Made by a program: the position numbers and the translations under genes. Shown piece by piece: positions 13,826-26,190 of a stretch of DNA of 64,000 nucleotides. Within the stretch, counting starts at the first letter, position 1, and the number at the start of each line of letters is the position of its first letter. The stretch is taken from positions 3,500,501-3,564,500 of the forward strand of contig SNVD02009519.1 of assembly GCA_013180625.2 (NCBI GenBank), in the 5' to 3' direction. The stretch is from Boswellia sacra (lineage: Eukaryota > Streptophyta > Magnoliopsida > Sapindales > Burseraceae). Below the pieces are notes generated by a model. That model was not told the DNA's origin, searched no databases, and saw only the letters and a program-made list of their open reading frames with translations.

Positions 13826-15502
13826 TTAAACGGGACAAGAATGATTATATTGATGATCAAATAATAAAGACGAATCTTTATTATTATCTTCCTTGATTTC
13901 AGCTTTGTTTAGCTTCTCTTCCGCAACATCTTGGCTGTCATCAACCACCACAACTCCGGTCAGCTCTTTGGCTCTATGTGCCTCCAAGTCCCAATCAGTT
14001 CGAGCCAAAACCATCAACATGGTCACAACGCAAGAGCCCTGAGCCACCAGGAGACCTAGCCAAAGCCCCTGGAAATCAAACCCTGCATAGAATGCTAACC
14101 AAACTGCAACTGGAGTGCCCACAAGGTAGAAACAACCCAAGTTGATGTTTGCGCCAACTTTAGGCCGAGCTGTGCCTCTCAGGACGCCGCAGCCTGTGGT
14201 TTGTGGGCAGTTTCCAAGCTCGCAAAGCCCAATTATTGGCAAAACTAGAGATGTTAATGCTATAACCTCTTTGTCTTGAGTGAACATGATAGCCCAATGG
14301 TTCCTCACGGTTACGGCGAAAATTAGGGCTGAGAAGGCGAGCATGAAGCTCCCACAAAGGCCTATAACAGCTGCAAGCTTTGCTTTTGCGGGCTGGTTTG
14401 CTCCAAGTTCGTTACCAACTCTTGTGGAAACACTGGAGCTGAGAGATGATGGGAAGATGTAGATTAGCGATGTAGTTTGTATCAAAATGCCCATTGAAGC
14501 AACTGTAGCTTTTGGATTTATTAACAAACCGCATAGTAACATCATGATCTCGTACCACCACCATTCAAGGCAGACTGAAATGCCGCTGGGAATAGCCAAA
14601 TTCAAGAGGGTTTTCCATCCTTTAAAGCACTCCAAGGAAAAGCCTTCCCAAGTGTCTTTGTGAACGCCAGAGATGAGGATATAGATGATTAGTGAAGCTA
14701 CAAGATTGAAGTTAGTCCAAACGCCACTAAGCGCAACGCCTTTGATGCCTAATTTGAGGCAATTTACAAGAAGGTAATTTATGGGGAAGTGTAAAAGAAT
14801 TGAAACTGCGGCACAGAAGGTTAGAGGTGAAGTTATGGATTGAGTTCTGAGATAAATTCTTAGAGGGTGTAAAAGAGATTGAGCTAAGAGGTCAGGAAGA
14901 GAATAGAGAAGATATGATTGTGCTTCTGTGGCGATATCTTCATCTTGACCACAGAACATTAGGATTTGCTTCATGTTAAGCCAAAGAAGAGATATGGGAA
15001 TCGAACTGAAAATGAGTAGAAGTATTGTTCTTTGCAGGGTGATGCCAAGAAGGCCACGTTTGTTGGCACCAAAAGCTTGGCCACAAATGGGTTCCATTCC
15101 CATCGCAAGCCCGGAAAGAACGGAGTAACCGGTAATGTTGGCAAAGGAGACGGCAAGTGAGCCACCAGCTAAGGCGAGCTCACCAAGGTTGCCAAAGCGG
15201 CCAAGGAAGAGCATGGAGATCATTGAGCGAGGGTAGAGCAAGAGGCCTGTCAATATCATGGGAAGAGCTATTTTAGCCATTGAAATGGCTTCGTTGATGG
15301 CAAGAGAAAGATGGGTGGTCCTTTGTGGTTTCTGGGTTTGACAAAGCTGCAGCTTCTGCTCTTGTTGTTGCTCTGAAGTTGGGCTTTTGATGATCAATGG
15401 GGAATGTAACATGTTGGGCTCTACTGAATCTTTGATTGACTTTAGGTAAGGGTGGTTTGTGCTGTTGTTGCATTTGGGTGAGAGAGGACAGGAGTGGCAC
15501 AT
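13826..15502 (-). CDS. DTX49: MATE efflux transporter, DTX49-like
   Basis: This single-exon gene encodes 558 residues, normal for plant MATE (DETOXIFICATION) transporters, which export organic compounds by proton or sodium antiport across plasma or organelle membranes. A hydrophilic N-terminus of about 70 residues is followed by two six-helix MATE halves (roughly 75-270 and 295-510). Visible signatures are GMEPICGQAFGA (about 135-146), CLEWWWYE (about 312-319), TRVGNELGANQP (about 360-371) and GNCPQT...GVLRGTARP (about 430-447). A hydrophilic acidic tail follows. The sequence closely resembles the Arabidopsis DTX48-51 clade, nearest to DTX49 as I recall it, and that clade is typically intronless. 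I chose the ATG at 15502 because the open frame upstream has no other ATG and clade members begin Met-Cys. Reading frame and motifs are intact. The substrate cannot be read from sequence; clade members have been linked to hormone, iron or organ-growth phenotypes. Confidence 0.93.
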   Translation of the reverse strand: MCHSCPLSPKCNNSTNHPYLKSIKDSVEPNMLHSPLIIKSPTSEQQQEQKLQLCQTQKPQRTTHLSLAINEAISMAKIALPMILTGLLLYPRSMISMLFLGRFGNLGELALAGGSLAVSFANITGYSVLSGLAMGMEPICGQAFGANKRGLLGITLQRTILLLIFSSIPISLLWLNMKQILMFCGQDEDIATEAQSYLLYSLPDLLAQSLLHPLRIYLRTQSITSPLTFCAAVSILLHFPINYLLVNCLKLGIKGVALSGVWTNFNLVASLIIYILISGVHKDTWEGFSLECFKGWKTLLNLAIPSGISVCLEWWWYEIMMLLCGLLINPKATVASMGILIQTTSLIYIFPSSLSSSVSTRVGNELGANQPAKAKLAAVIGLCGSFMLAFSALIFAVTVRNHWAIMFTQDKEVIALTSLVLPIIGLCELGNCPQTTGCGVLRGTARPKVGANINLGCFYLVGTPVAVWLAFYAGFDFQGLWLGLLVAQGSCVVTMLMVLARTDWDLEAHRAKELTGVVVVDDSQDVAEEKLNKAEIKEDNNKDSSLLFDHQYNHSCPV

Positions 15503-15556
15503 TTTCTCGTTTATGGGCGTGAAAATAATGTAGCTAAGAGGGAGCAAGATGAGTTT

Positions 15557-15582
15557 GAGAGAGAGAGAGAGAGAGAGAGAGA
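15557..15582. repeat. (GA)n microsatellite in the MATE 5' leader
   Basis: Thirteen GA units lie 55-80 bases before the MATE start codon, between the TATA box and the ATG. In the transcript this would be a CT-rich tract, common in plant 5' untranslated regions. Confidence 0.9.
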
Positions 15583-15629
15583 ATGCGTGTGTGAGTTTGG
15601 GGGGAGTTTTGAAGGCGCTAGTGAGGGGG

Positions 15630-15636
15630 TTTTATA
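15630..15636 (-). promoter_or_regulatory. TATA box of the MATE gene
   Basis: TATAAAA on the minus strand inside CCCCTATAAAACCCC, 128 bases upstream of the start codon. A transcription start about 30 bases further on, near 15600, would give a leader of about 100 bases. Confidence 0.65.
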
Positions 15637-15659
15637 GGGGCTTTTCAAGACGGACGGCA

Positions 15660-18600
15660 TGTATCGAAACTTGGCTCCATTTATATTAAATTTTTTGGAG
15701 TTACTTTACTGTCTTCATGTACCGGCCATAAAAGCATACAAAGAATTAATGAAACTAAGATTTGAGATTGAACTTGAAAAATTTTGCTGCTCTTATTTTT
15801 TCTGTGCTTTCAGCTGCAGCACTTCAACTGATCTTAATTTTCTACTCATGTTAAGCTCAAACTGATCTGAATGTAGATAGAGTTAAGTTAGCCAAACTGG
15901 CTTGAGGACCGTTTTCGATTAGGGCCAGAGCACAATCTATTTTCTACAAAAACAAACAGCAGCTACGACAAAAGCTACTTTTGGACTGTACATGGACTTA
16001 GTATTGTATGAACCAAAAGCCCATTAGGACCCATAGATAAAGCTGTCTTCGTACTTGCAAATTTTGGATAAATATAATAGAGTACAGATCAAAATACAGC
16101 AATTGCCACCCTTAAATTGTCCGCTGTGTCGCTGGACAACTAAGCGATTGCTACACTCAGTATTTTTTTGTTTTTTCAAACATAACAGTCTTACACATGA
16201 TCTCTCCGAAGAGGCACATAACATATCAGCCGCAGACAACCACAAGAAGCTCTCATCATCCAACTCATTTCATGCCCATCCTAGTTTATGTATAAGATCG
16301 AGATTACCAGCCTCAGTCCTCAATTTTGTTTGGTCCCTTTTCTTTGAATGTTCAGGACAATTTTTTATAAGTAATTAAATACCACCGGACACATGTACAT
16401 AAGGTATTAAATGGGTATTAATTTGGGATCGAAAAAAGTTATTTTGTTTGTTGCTAGTTTGGAGAGGAAGAAGTCAAATTTACCATCATGCGGGAACGGG
16501 ACAATCGAGAGTCTCTGAGGGTAGGGTAGGGTACAAACACAATTGATTGTGTTGATCATTTGTTTACAATTGTCTAGCGTCCGTGAAGTGAAGAACAAAA
16601 TTTTAGGGATGAACACACAAGGGTTAAGAGTAAATTGATTACAAGTTCTTAATAAGGAAAGTAAGAGTCAGCTTTTGCTGGAGAATTTTTGTTCAAAGTC
16701 CTTCTTTTACACTGTGATGGACATGGCTGACTGAAACACTGACAAGTGGATGGCAGTCATGGTTCCACAAAGGTAGAGTGGGCTGGTCTCTGTGTATTCA
16801 GTCTCTCGTGCCCTTTATGAGAGGGGCAGGAGCCCGCAGCTTTGGGCTCCTCTTTTTCTCTTTTGACTGTGATACAGACAAATGTCATTCTCAATCTCAT
16901 TATAACAACGTGTAGAAAAAATTACCCACACGTTCAAGTGTTCAACAAAATAGGGATTTGCTTCTTGCCCCTGCAAGTGCTTGTGCAATTAGAAGGTGAA
17001 ATTCATTAGTCTCTTTTTTAACTTTCTTAAAATCAATAACACCCTCTTCTGTAATTTTCTTTAAAAAAAAATAATAATAACACAAACACAAAACACTGCT
17101 CGTTATCCCTGACGTTTCTTTAATGCAAGTGAAGGTTCCATAAAATTGTAATTAACACAAAAGAATTTAAGTATTTGTATGGAATCAATTATTAGAAGTA
17201 TGCATTTTCTTTTATATTCACATTTACATGTTATGGGACTCATTCTTAGTTTAATTGACCATAAGAAGCATGGTCAACAATTATTAATTTGACCATCTAT
17301 CCAATCGCTTTAGATGGAAGAAGTCAATTATGATTAGTTGAAATGAACTTCTAAGCTGTGCTTTAGCATTTAAAAGCATTAGTTAGCAAGCAAATTTTCT
17401 TTTTTCAAAAGTCCTTTTTACATTAGAAAAGTACTACTTTAAATTAATTAATTTTTATAAAGCACTTAGCTAGCTGAGCACTTCAATATTTTTCAAAAAA
17501 TCATTTTTCATACTGTAATAAACTATCTTTAATTGAAAAGTTTACATGTAAAATCACAGTAAGAGAAATTTGATGCATGTTAATTTAGCCACCCCATTAA
17601 ATAATTGTAATAAAGATATCCTTTGCTTGACCCAAAATTTGAGTTCCCATTTTATGACTTTGAATCAATCAATTATGTTTGCTTCTAAACCAAGTTAGAA
17701 GTGGATGCCGAAAGAACTATAGCTAGTCCCACTGATTTTTGTAGTTATTAAAGCTTGTTTGAATGGTTATTCCAATTCAACTTTCGGTGGATCCTTCGGA
17801 ATGCATGGGTGGGAAACCACTGAATTCTCTTCATGTACATAATTGACAACATTTATGATCAACTACGAAGTGGAGCAACACAACAAATACAAAGTCGAGG
17901 AAAACCAAATTAGGGTGTAACCAACAAACATGGCATGCGTCAACGCCCAATGACTAAAACCATATTTTAGAACCACAAAATTCTTATTTTTCGCCACATG
18001 CTTGAATCAAATTCATACTTATGATACAATGTATGCTTTCACCTTATTTTTATAAATTAAAAAACACACACACTCTCTCTCTCTCTTATTAATTCAAATA
18101 TAAAAGAAAAGATTAATTGAGAAAAATCAATCACCGTTAAATGATCGATTTGTTATTTTTAAAGAATCAATGAGCGATATATAGATTATGATTTTGAAAG
18201 AAATTGATTTTATTCATACATGGATATACGTAATGAGATAAATAGACTAGTAACAATGAACCTAGGTAACCACTAGAATTAGTAAAGAAAATAATATCAA
18301 ACAATGATGATATGGATGATTCAATACCGACTGAATCTTAAGCGTAAGCTCAAATTTGATATCAAGTTTGAAACCATCATGGATTGCACCGACGTTGTTT
18401 AAACAACCCACTAGAAGTTCATCTGGCATGAAGTAACAAATTATAGAGGTCAATGTTATAGCAATGACAAATATAATTCCCACTTTATTCCTTCTATTTT
18501 GTTGACAATGGATACCTAGGTGCACTTATTGTGATCAATTGAGGTAAAATAAGGGTGAAGGAAGAAAAAGAAAAAAAAGTATCCCAAAAAAGGCCTAGCT

Positions 18601-21600
18601 TTTTTTTTTTCCTTTAAATATTTAATACTTACACTTTGTGACTGTTGTGTCAATTAAGGTCAATAAAATGGTTTGGTTTGATCGCATCCATAGGCTCGTA
18701 GTAAAATCTTACCGTGTCTTGCGGGAGAATTATTAAATATGAAAGCAACATGCATGACCCCTAAAACAAGTTCAAATTAATCGTCCATGTAGAGTCTAAA
18801 GATATGAGATGTGTTTCTATTAGGATTTCCAGAATCTAGATAATCACTTCATTCAAATTGATTAGGAATCTCGAAGTTAAATCAAATTGTATGTGTGAGT
18901 GTACATTAAGACTCTTGAAATTCAAGTTGTTATAAATGTATTCAAATAGACTATTCCATTCATTAGTCTCAGGTCGACGAACACCCACTATCAAATTAAT
19001 TTATTAATTTCTTTTTTTACCTTCTTAATTTCACTCTACTCGTGAGTTCTAGAAGAACGAACTGCTCTCACTAAGTCGGTATTGGAAAGCTTATTACTAT
19101 GTGGATTATTATATATGACAACAAAAAGCCAAGAATTGATAATCTCAATCACCCCCATATCGCCGAAAGGAAAAGAAAAGAATAAAAAGTAGGCTTGGAT
19201 CTTGATCGACAAAGCTTTTTGATAGTATAGATGACACAAAGAATTATCTTGTTTAAACCGCTTTTCTAACGATAATTAACTTCACATAAACAATTCTTAC
19301 TTATCCTTTGTCTCAAATGTAGATAAAGCCATCAAAAAAGTTAATAAAACAGACGATAAGGTTAATGAAACATCATTAGTCATATCATTGCTTCCACAAA
19401 CATTTATATGGATATGATATGATCATATCCTATCTCATAGTTGGTCTCTCTTTTGATTGGGATCCAAATTAATCTTTAATTATTTGACTGCTTTCGTATT
19501 AGGTCAAAGCGATGAGGATGTTACCTAGATAATATTCTCTTAAAGTTTCAGTATCTATAATAATAAAAATACTAATAATGCCTAACCTTAATCTAAACAC
19601 ACTTAGTTTCTTCTAACAAAACAAAGCCATTCAATACCCTTTAAGCAACTCATCCTAAAAGTCCCTCTTCTGACTTTGTCTTCTCGATAAAGCCAGTCTT
19701 GATCTTGATTTGTTCTGTAGTTGTCTTCAATCGAAGCCTTTCTCATTCGGTTGTCTGTACTTTGTCCGAGGATGAGACAGTAATGTGAATAGAAAAAAAT
19801 TTGGTTGAATGCCACACGTGCTCTATCCTGCACGTGTGTGTTACGTGTCTGCCCAACGCATGTACCACGTTGATTCGGTCCATCCACGTGTGTAAATCCC
19901 CATTAAAAGTTTTCTAACTTTCCTTGCCGACTCTCAGATTCTTGCTCATCTCTGTCTCCATTTATAATTATGTTACCATCACTAATATTAATCTGTGATG
20001 TAACTTAAGAATAAATGAGCAAGGCAAATTTTAATTTAAAAATTTATTTCTTTATATTATTAAATATAGTCTAGTGCTTTAGTTGTTAACACGTGAAAGT
20101 ATAGTTTTCCAATCCGTGTCTGCATGAATTGATGCATACATAAGTTGCTGAAGGTGTGACTCATGCGAATAAAAAAGAAAGATGAAATTGAGAATTTTGT
20201 GTACGAATTGCACAGCATGGCGGCATTATAGTTGGTAAAGGAACAATAAATTAAGGTATAATACAAAGGGTTGGTCTATTTCAATTTTAAATGGAAAAGT
20301 TAAAAGGGGATGTGTTTGAATGAAAGGTGTTAAGTAGACAATTAAAGACGATTCAAGCCTTGAGTAGGATTTCTGGAAGAAGGGAGCAGAGGAGGAGAAG
20401 ATTGACGAGGATCGCGTGAGAGATTGAAACGTGGCCCCAGATGGGGAAGGAAAGTTGAGATAAGTGGAAATTGAGATGATTAGAGGGAGAAGAGATGACT
20501 GGGAAGGCGACACGTGTGAGATTGGGCCGAATTTTACGGTGGAATAGAATGTTTAGGTGGGCCAATCACATCCGTGTCTCCTTTTATATGACAGCTTAGG
20601 CCTTAGCCTTAGGGCCATATAGCCCCTGCTTTGCGTTTGATTGATGGATATACATGGGGCGGAAACCACCACATTTCTTCATTGTCCGATTCCTCATCTC
20701 GCGCATACTCCACTCAAATTCGTAGAAAATACTCCCTTGAACAGTATTACCGATTATTTTATTCAAAGTAGTGGCAATAGGCAATGGTTGGCATTAGAAT
20801 TGAAACAATTTGTCTAAAAAAGCAAATGCAAATTGTGAGACCGACATTTGCTATTCGCGGTTGTGGATTGCTTTTGAAGTGTCGGATAAAATTAGGCAGA
20901 GAGCAACTAGGAAGATAATGATAGAGGGAAGGGGAAGCAACGTTCATTATTAGTGCACGCTTCTTTGCCCCTAGGTAACTCATTAATTCAATTTAATCAT
21001 GTGAATTGTCATTGCTCATAATTGAAGAAAATTAAATCTTCTAGCAAGATTCTAGCGGCAGATCCTGAAGTATATTCTTGGATCGACACGTGTATGTCAC
21101 TCCGGTCTCGGCCATTCCCTTCAACATCATTGATAGTTTTCTAACCGTAAACCCATCCATACATTATGATGAGATATCGTTGATGTAATCAATGTTCGGT
21201 GCTGGGCTAGGCAACAAAAACGGCCCACCGCTCCAGAATTTAATGCTTGGTAGATTCTATGATTTTTATTTTGACGAATAATCTTCTTTTGTTTTAGGCT
21301 CTAGCTAGGGTCTGATAAGAATACTATTAGCTCTATATAAATCCATGATGATTAAAATTTTTCGCGGCCCATGAAACTGCAAAAGCAATCTCCATTCTAC
21401 TACTATCAATTTTAAACAATTCTGGACATAAAAAGATAATTCAATTACTATCAATAAATCAATTTAAGTAAATTACTTATATTTAATTAAATATTATATT
21501 GTATTTACTATTTTAATTATTAATTAAATATTTTTATTAATTCTAAATATTTATTATTTTGATCAAAATTTTATTTAATTTAATTAATATATTTGAGTTT

Positions 21601-22000
21601 GTTTAAGAGACAGCCGTCTGTGTGTTGAGTTATGCTGCCTTGCTCCACGGTTTACCTCCTCACTCGTTTGACTTAAAAGATGCAACCTTATCCACCTCTC
21701 ATTGCATCCTTCACAGTGTCTTACCTCATCCCAGACATGATATAAGTGCATAATCCCATCCCACATAAGTGTAACTGTTATACGTCTTTCATTAAATATT
21801 TCCAATTCTAGAATACAGAAACCTATGCAGAAAGAGTTAGCCGTCTTATGTTTGATGCCGCGAGAAGCAGCCATTAACCCAAGCAGGGCAACCACGAAAC
21901 TAATATTAGCAAACCATCTATTACGGTGGAAAAATGGTTCATCCTTCTGAATCATTATGTTATGCTAACATAACACCACGTGCCAAAATAGAGTAAGCTG
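15660..22000. other. Intergenic DNA between the MATE and SR genes
   Basis: No gene is supported in about 6.3 kb. A 123-codon minus-strand frame at 21584-21955 has no recognisable domain and lies just beyond the SR gene's 3' end. A perfect 8 bp stem hairpin followed by a T-rich run sits at 16828-16851, with no neighbour suggesting an RNA gene. Several ACGTG cores occur from 19.8 to 22.0 kb and are annotated separately where dense. Confidence 0.5.
19816..19890. promoter_or_regulatory. Cluster of ACGT-core (G-box/ABRE-like) sites
   Basis: Five ACGT cores fall within 75 bases, including two full CACGTG palindromes (19831-19836 and 19885-19890). Further single sites occur near 20083, 20512, 21090 and 21977. 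ACGT cores bind bZIP and bHLH factors, and clusters mark abscisic-acid or light-responsive plant promoters. No coding sequence follows closely on either strand, so the target gene is unknown. Confidence 0.35.
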
Positions 22001-22300
22001 CAACAGTCAATGTAAGCATCAAAAGAACAAAAATCAAGCAGAAGAAAATGACGCATAAATCACATACCAGGTTTACCAACAATTAAAGTAAACGGAATCC
22101 ATTAAAATTTTGAGCAGAAAAAAGTACTTAAACTTAGATCTAAACTACAAGATCCCAAGTTCCATGTGCAGACATTAAAATTTACTTCTGCACTGTTGTC
22201 ATCAAAAGGCACTTACAACTAGGTTAAGCAACCAGAAAAACATCCATACAACCACTTGCAATTTTTCTGTTCGTCACTAATGAGATAAGCAGAACCATGT

Positions 22301-25158
22301 TCAGTCATCTGCTGGGGGTGAACGACTGCATAAATAGATAACTCGGTGTGTCATTTCGAGAATAAAAAACCAATTTTATAGAAGAATCCAACACAAAATT
22401 AAATGAGACACGAACCTGCGAAATCTGTCATTCACGGGGCTATCAGCTCCACCATAATTGGGGCTGTCCTGATGTTCAGGCATGGAATTTGGGCTGGGGC
22501 CACGACCATTGTCAGGGCTAGCCTCTCTTTCATAAGGACTTCGGCTGCCTCGACGGCCGTTCTCAGGACTAGGCCTCCCTCTTCCATACGGACTGCGGCT
22601 GGGACCACGACCATTGTCAGGACTAGGCTTCTCTCTGCGATATGGACTACGGCTAGATCCACGACCATTGTCAGGGCTAGGTCTCTCTCTTCGATAAGGA
22701 CTACGGCTATGCCCACGGCCATGGTCAGCACCACTCCTCTCTTTCCTGTTAGGACTACGGCTGTTACCCCTCCCATAATCAGGGCTACCACGATCTCTCC
22801 TATATGGACTTGGACTACGTGCACGACCATAATCAGGGCTTGCCCTTTCTCTCCGATAAGGACTTCGGCTAGAGCCACGACCATAATCAGGGCTTGCCCT
22901 CTCTCTTCGATAAGGGCTTGGAGATCTCCTTCTGCCTCCCCTGTCTGGTGACCTGTCACGAACTCTATCAGGACTATATCCATTTCTACGATCATCATCA
23001 TCACGAACTGCATATTCCACTGAAATAACTCGATCCATCAACTTGCTGCATACAAGCAGATAAAAATCTATTAATAATAGATTTAGAGAAAAAAAATTAA
23101 GGGCAAGGGATCGGACGTTCTAAGTCAAGAGAAAAAGGATAAACAAAGGCCTAAAAATCAACCTCATATTTGTAGCATCCAATGCTCTGGTAGCATCCTC
23201 CTGTGCTTCATATTGAACAAAAGCAAAATTCCTTCTGATTCGTACACTTACTATCTTTCCATATGGCTCAAAGTGTCTTTCTAAATCCCTAGTGCGGGTA
23301 TGGTATGGATCAAAATTGATGACAAACAAGGTCTTTGAAGGTCTTGTATTTGCTGAAGGTCTTCTTGAACCACCACCAGGCCTTCTAATACCACGTTCAT
23401 GCTACAAATTAGAAATAAAAGAACTTCCATGAGATGCATAATTCAACGAACAAAATCAAGACAGATGACCAAACTCAAAATTGAAACTAAGAACAGATGC
23501 TTTACCTTCGTCCATTCCACACGAAGTCTGCGTCCCTTACGACCAAATTCTGTCCGATCAAGTCCTCGAATTGCATCCTCTGCATCTCTCTCATCCTCCA
23601 TGTAAATAAAAGCAAACCCTAAACACAAAAATGTGATCAATGTCATAACTTTTACAAATGTTAAAAAGGAAAAAGTAAGATAAGAATCCTCCTGTGAAAG
23701 GTATCTTCAATGGGAGATGGCATTTCCCCTTCAGCAACATACAAACCACCTAACTCCTACCCTAGAATAAAAATTTGGCAACCTCCGTGAAATCTATAAA
23801 CTAAGTGACCAGCAAAAGTAGTAACAGACCTTCTGCGCTGAACTAAGTGATGTCAAGGAACAAGATTCCAAAAGTGGATGTCTCATGGTAGGTCAATGAA
23901 TATAGAGAGCCTTCTCCACCTATTCTGCTGCCTCTGCTGTGAGGTCGGCAATGTTTCTACCTTGAAACAAGTCTGAATTTGAAGGCTGGGCAAAAGTCGT
24001 GAGGAATGGAAAATCAATGATAAAAATGTGGTATGGTGGTGCCATTGCGGATGAGAGTGACTCTTCTTGAGAACAAGAAGAGGAAGCTCGTCACAGGCAG
24101 GAAAAGATTTCTGAGAGTGCATCCATTAGCCGGGAGTATGGATATTCCAAGAAAATCCTGCGCCAAAGAAATCGTTGAGTATGGGGGTTTATGTTTTAAA
24201 AAAGATTTTTTTTTCTCAAACATATCCTGAACCCCCACTGGAACTCAACAAGGGATGGTTGCTGTTTCTGAGTCACTTATTCGGAATCATGTTATTGCTG
24301 AAGAACCGGTAACATGCACAAGCTGCCACCTTCACAGAAGGCAAAATTGGACCCACCAAATTGCCTTGTGACTGCTGGACTTCACTGCCTCTTTGTGATA
24401 TGTGTATGGAACCCAATTGTTCAAATCTTTGACACACAATACCATTACAAATTATAAACACTTAGGTCATTTTAATTCCATGACAATTAACACATTCTCC
24501 TATCATACCAAGTTAAATAATAAACTACTAAACTCTTGTTATCATCTGGCCCTTGAATGTCCAAATAGCAACTTTCGAGCCCACATTTTCGCAATTCAAA
24601 CCATTCTACCACTTGCATCATAAGAACAAAAACTACATTCGAATACACACTTTGAAGTGGGTAGCTGTTACAAGAAAGCATTGGCACTACCACCCAAAAA
24701 TAAAATGTTTCTGCTATTTCATTAAAAAGTTATTTGACCCAAAAAAATAATAATAAATAAAAATTTTAGAGTCTCAAGATCCAAAGCTCATAATGTAAAA
24801 ACCATTAGAGTTCTTCCCCTACTAAATTATCTGAAAAGCACCTTTACATATCTAGACCAAAAAAATGTAGTAATATGTAAACTTAACCCTGCCAATGAAA
24901 AGCAACTGAATCATCCAGGAATATTTTACATCTGGTGCCCAGATCAATTTCAGTATAAAAGCTGCAATAGCAGTCAACAAAACCACAACAGAAAAACAAC
25001 TAAATGGATACCATCGGCACCAAAACAACAACAAAAGACTATGTGAATTTACCAGACTTCATATCCACTCTATCAACTTTGCCATATCTTCTGAAAAGCC
25101 GTTCCAGATCAGATTGTCGTGCATCATACTCGAAGTTTCCACAGAAGATTGGCCTCAT
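22301..25158 (-). CDS. RS41: SR splicing factor, RS40/RS41 type
   Basis: Five coding exons can be read with GT-AG borders: 25053-25158, 23506-23618, 23163-23401, 22416-23045 and 22301-22325, joining in frame to 370 residues. The protein binds pre-mRNA and recruits spliceosome components in nuclear speckles. RRM1 covers about residues 1-73 and RRM2 about 97-165; neither has the SWQDLKD motif, as expected for the plant-specific RS subfamily. From about 170 on, the RS domain is built of repeated SPYRRER-SPDxGRG blocks and ends RSRSPPADD, matching RS40/RS41 rather than RS31. The start ATG opens [14 protein letters not shown], the usual family start. The 1434-base intron between the first two coding exons holds a candidate poison exon, and a further intron splits the 5' leader. 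RS40 and RS41 are close paralogues, so the exact symbol is uncertain. The reading frame is intact. Confidence 0.92.
22430..22960 (-). repeat. In-frame tandem repeats coding the RS domain
   Basis: About eight imperfect units of 51-57 bases encode SR-SPYRRER-(A/P)SPD(Y/N)GRG. They lie in the fourth coding exon. On the opposite strand they create a long open frame (22403-22951) that is only a shadow. Unit number is likely to vary between alleles. Confidence 0.85.
23961..24158 (-). other. Candidate poison exon in the long SR-gene intron
   Basis: Within the 1434-base intron (23619-25052), a pyrimidine-rich stretch ending GCGCAG precedes 24158, and CAAG/GTAG follows at 23961, framing a possible 198-base exon. 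Spliced after the first coding exon, it is read in frame for only twelve codons before TAA, so inclusion would truncate RRM1. Stop-containing alternative exons in this same long intron are known for plant RS-subfamily genes and serve autoregulation. The borders here are my reading, not confirmed by transcripts. Confidence 0.45.
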
Positions 25159-26190
25159 TTTACCTGGGCAGAAAACAAGACATCACTTTTACTATTTCCC
25201 GCACAGAAGAAAAGAAAAATATTATTGAACAAAAATCCACTTCTAAAAATAAATTCCACAAAAAGTGAGTTTCAAATTCAGTCTATTAAAACAGGTTCCC
25301 CAAAAGATTTTATTTTTTCAATAGCTAATCGGCAAATCATCAAACAACATTTACCCCTGATGAATTAAAATAAGAAAAAAAGAACACAGCAGCAGCAGAA
25401 TTTAGAAATATCATATCAACCAATGCTAAACTCAAGATGAACAGAAGCGAATTCATCCAAAATGAAGTGGCCACGCACAAATTAAATTTATCAATGAAAT
25501 ATTCACAGCAAAAGAAAATGCTTTTCTATTCAAATGTGCATACAAGCAGTATTTTAGGCTTCTTTCAAATTCTTTAAACTACTTAGTCTTTCTTGAAATA
25601 AATATAACCATCAAACATCATTACAGCAAAATATCAAGCATTTACACCAGCTGTGTCAGATCAGCTACATTTTTCTATCCCAGCGTTCAAGATTTACTTA
25701 CAAGCACTACGATTCCACAAAAACAAAACAGGAATACATAGAAAACAAAATAAAGATGAAAAATTAAACAATCCTCACCAAACATCGATTATAACAAAAC
25801 CAGATCTAAAACATTTCCACGTCTAAGAACATCAAATCAACAGATCTACTTCAAAAGAATATCTAAAGCTCAGATCTGGGCAAAACCTAAGCCTATGTTA
25901 CAAAGAACTCGCCAAAACAACAATACGTACAGATAAATATTCAAATAAGTCCAAACTACGCTCTTTACCACGCAATTTTGCCAGGAAATGAACGGAAGAT
26001 AAGAAAATTAAAGAGAAAGGCTCATGAAAAGGCGGCGATTGGTTCTTTTTTATACCTGCGAAAGCGGCGATTGGAAGCAACGAATGGAGCTCCGAAACCT
26101 AAAACGAAAGAGCCTTCAGAGATATTTTGAACGGCCGTATAGTGAAGTGTCAGTAAATAAAGGGCCGTGACGTTGATGTAATCGAAGCAA
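25159..26190 (-). other. SR gene 5' UTR exons, leader intron and promoter
   Basis: A leader intron is supported by CGCAG/GTATA at 26056-26055 and TGCCCAG/GTAAAATG at 25164-25163, giving about 892 bases. Only five leader bases then remain before the ATG at 25158. The first, non-coding exon begins between about 26060 and 26190; the transcription start cannot be placed exactly. Leader introns are common in plant SR genes and often boost expression. Confidence 0.65.

Noticed and set aside
16828..16851. Perfect 8 bp hairpin AGGAGCCC/GGGCTCCT before a T-rich run
   Set aside because: It resembles a bacterial terminator, but the setting is plant nuclear DNA, and the stem is too short for a microRNA precursor.
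20226..20565. Overlapping Ser/Leu-rich minus-strand frames
   Set aside because: Low-complexity translation of a pyrimidine-rich region without motifs.
21584..21955. 123-codon minus-strand frame downstream of the SR gene
   Set aside because: There are no known domains, no splice or promoter context and an unusual composition; probably chance.
22403..22951. Long plus-strand open frame (182 codons) and a second minus-strand frame over the SR exon
   Set aside because: They are shadows of the repetitive RS-domain codons; splice borders and family similarity fix the true frame.
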